Source: Synaphobranchus kaupii (taxonomy: Eukaryota > Chordata > Actinopteri > Anguilliformes > Synaphobranchidae). From it: 64,000 nucleotides of DNA. The position numbers and the translations under genes were made by a program. The stretch is taken from positions 61,093,027-61,157,026 of the forward strand of contig CM056378.1 in the NCBI GenBank assembly GCA_029718625.1. Reading direction: 5' to 3'. Each line of letters opens with the position of its first letter. Positions within the stretch are counted from its first letter, which is position 1. Under the pieces are notes generated by a model. The model worked only from the letters and a program-made list of their open reading frames with translations. It made no database searches and was not told the DNA's origin. This document shows positions 55,623 to 64,000 of this stretch, one piece after another.

Positions 55623-58240
55623 TTCTTCTGCATTTGGGTAGGATCTTCATCGTTTCACATCCCCAGGCTCGGGGCCGAGGGGCTATCCTTTTACCACCCC
55701 GAGCCAAGGGGGGGTTCACCCGGACTATATTTCGGGGCACACCTCCAGTAGCCACGTCACCATGTCGTCATCCAGAACCGACAGACCATGCATCCCATTG
55801 GGTGCCCGATAAATCGGGCAGTCCAGGATGACATGGTCTGCGGTTTGTTCCTCTGCGCCACACTCGCAGGCTGCGCAAGAAGCCAAGCCCCATCTGTGCA
55901 TCGATGAGTGGAAGCGCCCAACGCCGGTCCGGAGGCGGTTAAGCCTCACCCACGCCAGTCTAGGCAGGTCCACCCCAATAGGGGGAAAACCGATGTCTGG
56001 GATGAAGTCACGGAGTCTAGAGGTGTTCTCCTCCCACTCCGTGCTCCAGATGTAATCCGCCCACCGTGCCGCACTGATGGTAAGATCACTGCATTGCTGC
56101 AGGAATTCCTGTGCGGCAGGCACAAATGGGTGTCTCAACTTAAGGCGCCGGGGAGGCTCAGCAATTACAGCAAGCCTTTCGTGGAGCAGATGGTTTGGCT
56201 CCACGGCCCAGCACGCGAGATGTGCTGTGGCTCCCGCGCGGCGAAACCCAGCGGGCTGGATGCCTGCAAGAATGGGAAGATTGTCCACAGGAATGGGACG
56301 CAGGCATCCTGTCACGATGCGCAAGGCTTCGTTGATGGGCGTATCGATGAGGTGGGTGTGGGCACTGCGACACCATACCGGTGCGCAGTACTCACTAGTC
56401 AAGTAAACAAGGGCCAGGGCTGCCGTACGCAATGTTCTTGCGTCGGCGCCCCAGCCTGACCCGACTAGTCGCCTCATCAATGCCACACGAGATGTTAACT
56501 TCTTGCGCAGTGACTCAAGGTGTCGGCAAAACGTGAGCGACCTGTCCAATGTCACGCCGAGGTAAGTTGGCTCAGCGCAGCATGGCAGGGGTGTTCCACC
56601 AATATATATTCGGAGCTCACGTTCACGTTTAGCCTCCCTGTTGTTAAGATGGAAGGCCGCCGACACCGTCTTTGCCTCACTGAGCTTCAACCTCCATTTC
56701 CAGAGGTATGCCACTAGTGTCTGCATGTCCTGGCTCAAAGTCCCCTCCAATGACTGCCAGTCCCCAGCGGAGTACACCAGCGGAGACTGTATCAGGCAAG
56801 TCATAAGTGTAGATATTGTAGAGGAGGGGGGCCAGGACAGATCCCTGGGGGACGCCGTTCTTGAGGCGTCATAACCTGCTTCGCTGTCCGCTACCGGTGT
56901 TGAGGTTAAAGCTGCGATTTCGGACAAGCTCCAGGATCATACTGACCATGTGCCTGTCCGGCAGCAGGCGGAGCAGCTTGCAGGTGAGGCCGCGGTGCCA
57001 TACGGTATCATAGGCAGCCGTCAGATCGACAAAAACGGCTCCGGCCTTCTTCTTGAACGAAAAACTGTCCTCGATGTCTTGAGTCATCAAAGTGACTTGG
57101 TCTACAGTCGATCTCCCGCGTCGGAACCCGGCCTGCTCCTGAGAGAGCAGCGGGTCGATGATCGGTTCGACGCGGGCGTAGACAAGACGCTCGAGGATCT
57201 TGAAGGGGATGCAGAGCAAGGAGATGGGACGGTAGCTCTTAGGATCCCCTTCAGGCTTATTCGGCTTAGGGATCGCGGCAACTAGGGCTCTTCTCCAGAT
57301 TTTGGGGATCTTGAGTTGGCGCAAGCAGGAAGAGAGGAAAGCTCTTAACCAGGACTTCAGGGCAGGTGCGGCATGGAGTATAAGCTCCGGGCAGATGGAA
57401 TCAGGGCCCGGAGCTTTTCCTGGCTTTAGGTGCTGGAGGGCGGCAGCGAACTCCTCCGGTGTGAATTCACTGGAGATGTTATCGCTGCTAGATGTTGGGG
57501 CCCTCCAGAGGTCAGACACTTCTTTTGCCACGAGTCGTGATGACTCGCGGTCTTTACCCTCGTATACCCCATTTTTCACAAATTGTGATGCGATTTCATT
57601 TGCAGAAATGGGGCAGTGACGAGGGGAGTGTCTTGACCTGCCAGTGAGGTTGTTCAGGATACTCCAAGCCTTGCGGCTGGAGTGCGAGAAGTCGATGGAA
57701 TTGACAGCCTCCTCCCAGCGCTCTTGTCTCCTCCGGCCGAGTCTTGACAACAGGGCTGTAACAGCCCTGTTTGACTCTGTTCCGGCAGGAGCCCGAAGGA
57801 AAATGCGGTAGAGGTTCTCGCACTCCGCATCCCAGCACGGTTTGTAGCTATTGCGACGTCCGCGTGGGATGGATTTCTTGGCCGCTTTCACTAACATGCC
57901 GCAGAAGTCCCGGTATGCCTCATCCACGTTGTTGGTATTAGGCGATGGATGACGCCACGTGGATTTGTTAGTGAGGAGGCGGAAGCGTTTCCAATTGGCC
58001 TTACGGAAATTCCATCGCTTCACCGGCTCACTCGGGATAGAGTCCACGAGTTTAGGCATGGTTATCAGCGATGGTCGATGTTGGGACCGCGGGAACTTTC
58101 CGAGCACACGTCTGTCCGGGAGCCGGTTGTCTGCACCGACACTCGCAAATGCCACGTCAGGATTCGTCCCAGTGTTCCAGCGACCGGAGAGAAAGCTGGC
58201 TGCGCCCTTTGGATCGTATAACAAGCAGCCAGGTTCTCTC
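55623..58240 (-). mobile_element. 5'-truncated Jockey-like LINE
   Basis: The minus-strand element runs from the end of an endonuclease domain (58224) to a 3' UTR ending gcagaagaag near 55623. Its target was Gypsy D and G2; both lost sequence at the junctions. Confidence 0.82.
55725..58224 (-). pseudogene. Jockey-like LINE reverse transcriptase, catalytic box lost
   Basis: 58224-56869 is open for 451 codons: the endonuclease end (FLSGRWNTGTNPDVAF, FPRSQHRPSLI), HLKPGKAPGPDSICPE, KSYRPISLLCIPFKILERLV, QAGFRRGRSTVDQV and AVFVDLTAAYDTVWHRGL. Just after a TGA comes GVPQGSVLAPLLYNIYTYDLP. The FADD/YADD box that should follow is missing: a short deletion joins DTVSAG to GDWQSLEGTLSQDM in another frame. 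56840-55725 then gives the thumb and C-terminal parts (YLGVTLDRSLTF, RFHSSMHRWGLASCAACECG with Cys/His residues, ADHVILDCPI). The remaining frames are long, so loss of activity looks recent. Confidence 0.88.
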
Positions 58241-58922
58241 CGTTGAGTGTGTTGGTATTGTACCCCCAGTCTTCATGCTGACACCTACTTAGCAGGCTAC
58301 ATGCCTTACTTCAGAGGGTTATCGAAATAGGGGGCTTAGATGGAAGACACCCCAATCAGCAGCTAGTGAAGCAATTTATTAGAGGCTGTTGGGACATCAG
58401 TCTCCAAGCACGTCAGTTACACTGATCTTCTGTCACAAGTCCGGGTATATGAAAAGGAGAGAGAGACAAAGTCACTGAGGAAGAAAAGGTATCTTTCCAC
58501 AGATGTGCAGCCTCAGGTTAGGGCCTCAAACAAAGTTCTTGCTGTCCCTGAAAATTCACTTGAAAATGACTCACATTCAGAGTGACATCAGGGACCGTAA
58601 CCGGTCTCAGCGTGTTCAAAAGCTGGAGGAAAGCATGAAAGAGGCTGTACTTCACTCAAGTTTAAGGAAAGAAAATACTCAAAATTTGCAGGTGCAGTGC
58701 AACTTAACTGAAAGCGAGACAGTAGCAAGGCCCCAGAAGTCTGAAAATGAGGCTGAAAGGAAGAACAAGTTCTTCTACTGTTACAATTGTGAAGATGGTC
58801 ATACAATGGGAAGGTGTAGCAATGCATCTAATGCAGAGTTAGTGCAGAAGAAATTAAAGGATGCAATGGGAGAAGAGAGGTTCACAGCAAAGGGCAGCAA
58901 CTACCCCACCATCTTTAAATGA
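58241..58922 (+). pseudogene. G2 gag, C-terminal remnant
   Basis: QLVKQFIRGCWD near 58363 and VSKHVSYTDLLSQVRVYEKE resemble the C-terminal gag region of a fish Gypsy group. CYNCEDGHTMGRC near 58780 is a CCHC-like knuckle with one residue missing from the usual spacing. Frame changes are present, and the N-terminal gag is absent (lost with the Gypsy D and LINE insertions). Confidence 0.7.
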
Positions 58923-59084
58923 AGCCAGTACCTCTGTGTGGGACTAACAGAGGTACAGAACCCCAAGACACCTTGTCCCGATAAAATGACCAACTGTAAA
59001 GCCCTTAACTCTCCCATGAACAATAATCTACCAACTGGATTAGTAGGCAAGTCCTGTCACTCTGTAGCTTATGTAGATAGAGCT

Positions 59085-59320
59085 CCTGTCTAGTGGATAC
59101 AGGTTCCCAGGTGACATGTATCTCAGAAGCATTTTATCATGCCTCATTGTCACATTTAAAACTTTACTCAGTACAAGACCTACTACAAGTAGTTGGGGCA
59201 GGAGGACAAACAGTTCCTTATCTCGGATATGTGGAGGTAGACATTGGCTTTCCTGAAAATGTCTTCCACTCTTCATCTTCCCAGACAATGGCTCCATCGA
59301 AACTGTGCCACTCTTAGTGG
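59085..59320 (+). pseudogene. G2 aspartic protease
   Basis: LVDTGSQVTCISEAF (catalytic DTG) followed by GAGGQTVPYLGYVEVDI is a retropepsin of the same fish Gypsy group. A stop precedes the domain near 59090, and the frame changes after 59310 into VPLLVGTNVI. Confidence 0.8.
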
Positions 59321-59420
59321 GTACTAATGTGATAAGACCTCTAATCCGTGCATGTAAAGAGAAGGCTGGGGCGGTTTTTGAAGAAATTGAAGATTCATCA
59401 CAACTGGATCGCTGCCTATC

Positions 59421-59875
59421 GTGCTACTGCTCAAGTACAAGACAAGTGCCAGCACAGAGAGTACTATCAAAGTGAGGCTAGCTGGTACAAGCTTGATCCG
59501 CATCTTAAAGGGAGAATCCAAGGAGTTAAAGTGTAAACTCAATTTAGCCATCCTTGAGCAGGGGTTATGTGTCGTTATAGGTGAGCCTAAAGATAATCCA
59601 GTCCCAGGGGGTCTGTGTGTCTACAGCCAGGTGGTGAAAGTGACTAAACATGCACATATCCAAGTATCCATCAGGAATATGTCCGAACATGACATCATGC
59701 TGCAACCTAACTCTCTGGTGGCGGAAGGAGAGTCGGTCCAATGGGTGAAGTCTGTCAATGGAGAAAAGGTAATGTCTGGCCTGATGCAGTGTTATAGCTC
59801 AGCGGCTGTGGAAAGTAAAAGTCAGAACAGTGCTATCAATGCCACCAGACTCAAGTTGGATTTTGGTGATTCACC
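59421..59875 (+). pseudogene. G2 linker between protease and RT
   Basis: The frame VIGEPKDNPVPGGLCVYSQVV...NMSEHDIMLQPNSLVAEG...LKLDFGDSP corresponds to the spacer before RT in this group. RT itself should start here but is replaced by a Tc1 end and a deletion. Confidence 0.65.
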
Positions 59876-60210
59876 TACAGTACCAGTCAAAAGTTTGGAC
59901 ACACCTACTGATAGGTTTTTTAAAGTTTTTTTTTTACTGTTTTCCACATTTTAGAGGAGTAAAGTCATCAAAACCATGAGATAACACATTAAATTATGCT
60001 TAAAAAAGTGTTATATTTTAGATTCTTCAAAGTAGCCACCCTTTGCCTTGATAACGGCTTTGCACATTCTTGCCATTCTCTCAACCAACTTCTGTGGTAA
60101 ACAGGTATTCCACAGGTAAACAGGTGATGCTATCATGACTCTGTATAAAAGGATATGGAAAGACTTTTTATACCTTATTTCCAAGTAGAATATGCAAAGA
60201 AAATGATTCA
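59876..60210. mobile_element. Tc1-type end fragment
   Basis: It begins TACAGTACCAGTCAAAAGTT, a common fish Tc1 inverted repeat, with interior text related to the transposase region (tagccaccctttgccttgat). The opposite repeat is missing. RT and RNase H of G2 are lost between this fragment and the integrase. Confidence 0.75.
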
Positions 60211-60236
60211 AGTTGTGGAGAGGGGGCAGAGGCTAG

Positions 60237-61612
60237 ATGAGACAGGAAGATGAGCAGAACCACCTGAAGTTAGAGCTAAAGGCAAATGTCCTCTACCGGA
60301 AGGTAATTTGTGATGGTGAGCATCACTATCAGTTCGTCATCCCTTCCAGTCACCGTACTAGAGCCTTAGAAGGTATCCATGACGAGGTAGGCCATCTGGG
60401 TTTCGAGAGAACTGTAGATCTAACACGAGCCAGGTTTTATTGGCCCAGGATGACTCAAGACATAGAGAGTAAATTCAAAACATGTGAGAGGTATGTGCTA
60501 AGAAAATCAAGATCACAGACAACTGCAAACTTGTTAACATCACAGCTTCCAGCCCAATGGAGCTCCTGTGCATAGACTTTTTAACGGTTGAGCCTGACTC
60601 AGGAGATATTCGCAATATTTTCGTATTAACCGATCACTTTACAAAGTATGCCTTTGTGTACCCCACCAACGATCAGACAGCTAAGACGGTAGCATATGTA
60701 CTGTGGGAAAATGTGATCTGCCACTTTGGTTTTCCAAAACGAATTCAAGGAGCTAATATTTGAATCAGAACTGATTGAAGAGCTCTGTAAGATCTGCGGC
60801 ACTAAATCTCAAACCATGCCTTACCATCCGAGAGGGAATCCAGTGGAGAGATTTAATAGGACCGTGCTCGACATGTCGGGCACCCTCTCCGACAAAAGAA
60901 AAGAGAATTGGAGAAAGTATGTCCACCCTCTAGTACACACGTCCAATTGTACTCAAAACGATACGACAGGAGATACTCCATTCCTCCTCATGTTTGGACG
61001 TCAGCCAAGACTTCCAATTGATCTTTGTTTCGGCATAGAACCTGTGGGACACAATCATAAAACTCATGAAAGGTATGTGCGAGAGCTCCGTCAGCGACTC
61101 AAACAGTCTTATGAGTGTGCCAAGGAAGACACAAAGAAGAAGGGGATCGAGTGCTGGTACGGAATGTCAATCTGCAAGGGAAGCACAAGCCGGCAGATCG
61201 GTGGGAATCAAAGGTTTATCTCGTAGTCAAGCAAATAGAAGATGAACTGCCAGTCTATGTAGTCAGACCAGAGGAAGATGAGGATGGACCGGAGAGAACG
61301 CTTCATCGGGTGAGCTTCATCGATCTGCTGAGGCCATGTGGATTTATTACATCACTCAAAGAGGGGGAAGAACATGCTTTTGAGAAGATCAACTGGTGGA
61401 TAACAAGACAGTCTGCAATGGATATGGAGATTGCTGATGAGGAAACGGAAGACCTGGATTGCACTGGCATGGAAGACGATCATGGAACAGAACAGGCTGA
61501 AGAGTTTTATTTTCTATCAGCATCTGAAGGGTTAGTCTTTACTCCTGCATTGTCGGATCAGCCACCAGAGGCAGAGCAGTTGGATGCTGAGGAGACTGTG
61601 GTGAACCCATAG
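60237..61612 (+). pseudogene. G2 integrase and C-terminal region
   Basis: The zinc-binding part is HDEVGHLGFERTVDL ... KTCERYVLRK, where the second Cys has become Tyr. The core has LLCIDFLTVEPDSGDI (first Asp), then HFGFPKRI joined directly to QGANI: the codons for the second catalytic Asp are deleted and a frame shift follows. The last Glu is in HPRGNPVERFNRTVLD. The C-terminal DRVLVRNVNLQGKHKPADRW and VYVVRPEEDEDGPERTLHR are typical of the group. An acidic tail runs to a stop at 61610. Three or four frame changes in all. Confidence 0.82.
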
Positions 61613-62135
61613 ATTCTGGAGAGCAGACATTCTCTGTGGAAGTACGGTGGCGGAGCGAACGTGGCCATTGCAACTGGTTGCTCTTCTTTGTTGTAGTCAA
61701 TCAGTGCCGGCACTACATTCGTCGGTAACGTAAATTATCGCTCCGCCGCCGTACTTCCACAGAGAATATAAGTCAGCACAAAGTAAAAGATTCAATGAGT
61801 TTGACTTCAAAAATGATGGTTTAAACACTAAAAATAACCCCGATAGACTGTCGTCATATTTTATTTGCTTTGGGTTGCACTGTGGAGTGTTTAAGTGCGC
61901 TTGGTAGTGGATGCTACCGGTTACCTTAGAGTTGCGCTAGCATTAGAAATGTGTATGTCCAAAAGAAGGACAGCATGGAATTAGCTGAAAATGGTTTCCA
62001 TCAATCAACTCCATCATGGGTAAAGGGCCGTTCACACTACGACGATAACTATAAAAAACTAACTATAACTATAACGATGGAAAATTTCTCACGTGTCCAC
62101 ACTACAACTTTTTATCGTTTTAAAACAACGCAAAA

Positions 62136-62205
62136 ATGGATAACGAAGAGCTGACAGACATCGTCCTCATTTACGCTTTAGGCATAAATAGGCATCGAAA
62201 AAAAG
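62136..62205 (+). pseudogene. Harbinger transposase exon 1 remnant
   Basis: ATG at 62136: MDNEELTDIVLIYALGINRH, the usual start of a fish Harbinger transposase. Nothing downstream continues it. Confidence 0.55.
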
Positions 62206-62689
62206 TTGGAACAGTATGTAAAATGCACAAGCTTTATAAATATACAATAATTCTGAATTTGATATTCACATTTTGGAATGTGTTGCAGGCATCAAATTCA
62301 GAATTATTGTATAGCCTATTTATAAAGTTGATATGGTAAAACATTAAATATATTTTCTTTGTACTGTTTTCAATTAAATATATGTAAAAGAGAATGTACA
62401 AATGTTTTCTGCTTTTATGTGCATTTTGCATACTGTCCCAACTTTTTGGGAATTGGGGTTTGTAGCCTACATTAAAAATTTGCATTGAATGGTACATGTT
62501 CTAAATACACGTTTTGAACGACTTGCTTTCTCGTAACAACAACTTGGAATCATTTAACACCACGATCACTGAATAGATGATGCGTCCCAATACTCAAAAA
62601 ACCTCCTTTCCTCCACTCGTCTCGTACCCAGAAGTGTGCAAAACAGTCTATACGTTTCAGGTACAAGTAGTTGCATATAGTCTACAATA

Positions 62690-62823
62690 TACAATGTAGC
62701 CTAACTTTTTATTAACATTGTTCAATTTTAATTTACTTTTTATATGTCTCTGTATTTTGTTTTTTATTGTTGTGAAGCACTTAGGGCTGCATTTTATGTA
62801 TGAAAGGTGCTATACAAATAAAG

Positions 62824-62858
<35 letters not shown>

Positions 62859-62862
62859 GTGA
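62690..62862 (+). mobile_element. LINE 3' tail fragment
   Basis: ttgtgaagcacttagggctg ... gtgctatacaaataaagttt followed by (ATT)n at 62828-62858 is the 3' end of a fish LINE, 5'-truncated. Confidence 0.7.
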
Positions 62863-63291
62863 CATTGCGGTTTGCGTCGAGACATTAATTAATATGCAAG
62901 TAATACGTAATCAGCAACATTTGATTAGGACAGAAAGATTCGTTTTCGGGGCATGGTTTCGAGGAGGTGGTAGTAGAAGAAAGGAGGATGCCTTTTTCGA
63001 GTATTGAGACGCACCCGGTATTTCCAAGTTGGAAACTTTGTAGTTCGTAAGTTATTTACCATCTCTCCCACATGACGTGAACGCAGCATCAGTCTGGTGA
63101 ATGACTCACTGACAGACAGCGAATCCCTCAATCTCATCTCTCAACTGCCAAGCTAGATGCATATAACCTACAGCCATTGCACAGCTCCTACTTTTCCCCA
63201 CACACACCCTCGCACTCCTACTAGCTAGCAGCTAGCTAACTTTAGCTAGTTTGTTCGCTGCTGTGGCTTTGTCACAGGTAACGTTACTTAC

Positions 63292-63422
63292 CACTCAAGC
63301 CAAACTTCTCCCCAATCGCTGCCCAGATGTCCTCCTTTCATCTTCTTTTGTTTGTAGTCTGGGTGATTTAGATTATACAACACTGGGTTCTTCTTTACAG
63401 CTTGTATTAGTTGCTCCTCCAT
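63292..63422 (-). pseudogene. Harbinger MADF protein exon 1 remnant
   Basis: The minus-strand ATG at 63422 opens MEEQLIQAVKKNPVLYNLNH, a MADF start. After a frame slip EDIWAAIGEKFGLS runs to a GTAAGT donor at 63291. The remaining exons are gone. Confidence 0.7.
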
Positions 63423-63732
63423 AACGAACAGACAAACTAGTCTTGTCCCGCGCTTTTCTAAATTTCAACAGAATGTGATTTTTGATTGGCTGGAAATTGT
63501 CTATCGTTTTACAGCGTCATGAAAAATCGCTCTGGGAGTGATCGCAACGATAGGAATATTTATCGTTCTGGCTGGTTTTATAGTTGTCGTTGTAGTGTGG
63601 ACACATCCATTCACTTTGCTTTGAACGATTTACATTTTTTTAATAGTTATCGTTATCGTTATCGTCGTAGTGTGAACGGCCCTTAAGTCGTAATTGAGAC
63701 ATTATGTCCAAAATTCCGAACTATCCCTTTAA

Positions 63733-63943
63733 AGACTTTGTAGTGTCATTTCCTGTGATGACAATAGATGGCTCTCCCTCTTGCTATCACTCCTCCGCTC
63801 AATTAATTGAATGCGTAGAGCAACTGCATAAGAGTGTTCTAGACCATCTAAGTACCCAGATAAATTATTTGCTGAAACTCTTAGCAACAAGCAACTAGGA
63901 CAATGACTGTTTATCGAGGACGAAAACCTTTAAGGGGGGAACA
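63733..63943 (+). other. G2 3' internal region and polypurine tract
   Basis: No recognised gene. aagggggga at 63932-63940 directly precedes the 3' LTR. Confidence 0.65.
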
Positions 63944-64000
63944 TGTAACCCTCATAATTTGAGGTAGTCTGGTCATTAAGGGGTTAACTATGCATTTCTT
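63944..64000 (+). repeat. 3' LTR of G2 (start only, cut by window edge)
   Basis: TGTAACCCTCATAATTTGAG matches 42722 onward. A ~10-bp difference (the 5' copy has extra bases after ttgag) suggests the two LTRs have diverged. Confidence 0.85.

Larger units (their letters stand above)
62024..63683. mobile_element. Internally deleted Harbinger with TAA duplication
   Basis: AGGGCCGTTCACACTACGAC at the left and its inverse at the right; TAA lies at 62021-62023 and 63684-63686. Removing the element rejoins the MITE text found uninterrupted at 48725-48822. Only the first exons of its two genes remain, one at each end. Confidence 0.88.
61640..63728. mobile_element. Kolobok-like MITE, second copy, split by a Harbinger
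   Basis: The right end, ccgaactatccct, followed by TTAA (63729-63732), is the inverse of 48725 onward. Inside the left part, attctctgtggaagtacggt and its inverse near 61758 form a ~25-bp stem. The left terminus is not clear. Confidence 0.65.
42722..64000 (+). mobile_element. G2: tRNA-Lys-primed Gypsy-like element, split by many insertions
   Basis: The 5' LTR is at 42722-43848, the primer site at 43852, internal gag-protease-linker-integrase pieces at 58240-61612, the PPT at 63932 and the start of the 3' LTR at 63944, cut by the window edge. Both LTRs open TGTAACCCTCATAATTTGAG. Between leader and gag sit Gypsy D and a Jockey-like LINE; RT is lost. Confidence 0.75.

Noticed and set aside
55828..58292. 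Plus-strand frames of 70-180 codons
   Set aside because: They are antisense shadows of the GC-rich Jockey-like LINE ORF on the minus strand.
48725..63728. One giant 15-kb transposon bounded by the inverted agggatagttcgg ends
   Set aside because: Each end is embedded in a different host element (Gypsy D RT and the G2 3' region), and both copies share internal text, so these are two separate MITE insertions.
1..64000. CRISPR arrays, bacterial operons, ribosome binding sites
   Set aside because: No regularly spaced repeats with unique spacers; sequence content is entirely that of a fish nuclear genome.

Overview
The window is vertebrate nuclear DNA, almost certainly from a teleost fish. The evidence is the element set: Tf1/sushi-like Gypsy retrotransposons with chromodomains, Tc1/mariner elements of Sleeping Beauty and related types, L2 and I-type LINEs with the 3' tails common in fish, PIF/Harbinger elements with a MADF partner gene, and TTAA-targeting THAP-type (Kolobok-like) elements. 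I see no convincing host gene, rRNA, tRNA gene or CRISPR array. Essentially everything recognisable is a transposable element, most of them broken, and they are nested several levels deep.

Layout. 1-2240: 3' end of Gypsy copy A (chromodomain, LTR) running into a piece of a second LTR family (LTR2). 2785-4556: Tc1 element with ~260-bp inverted repeats. 4921-10805, minus strand: an LTR element with a tRNA-Gln-type primer site and a gag-like gene but no visible pol; its 3' part is tandemly duplicated and one duplicate carries a foreign solo LTR. 10806-11520: Sleeping Beauty-type Tc1 remnant. 12427-13163: long-TIR MITE. 14346-17915: rearranged Gypsy copy B containing a Tc1 end and a 374-bp near-perfect palindrome. 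18506-20185: hAT-like element.

21110-41953 reads as one I-type LINE split by an L2 LINE, a solo LTR, a 5-kb Harbinger (itself carrying MITEs within a MITE), a fold-back element and Gypsy copy C (itself split by an L2 LINE). 42722 to beyond the right edge reads as one tRNA-Lys-primed Gypsy-like element (G2) split by Gypsy copy D (which holds a solo LTR2 and a Kolobok-like MITE containing a LINE containing a THAP-type element), by a Jockey-like LINE, by a Tc1 fragment and by a second Kolobok-like MITE that contains a small Harbinger.

Several insertions are supported by target-site duplications, and for some the sequence on either side rejoins into the host element's reading frame, so the relative order of many insertions can be read. 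The most interesting biology is RNA-level: Gypsy copies B and D show a Tf1/sushi-type self-priming design (an 11-nt site just after the LTR complementary to the predicted RNA 5' end about 30 nt downstream of TATA). The same 5' end appears in the otherwise different LTR2. The transcribed part of the LTRs carries a series of small hairpins whose stems vary in a compensated way between copies. Boundaries without a stated duplication are approximate, and family names come from recognising motifs by eye, not from database searches.
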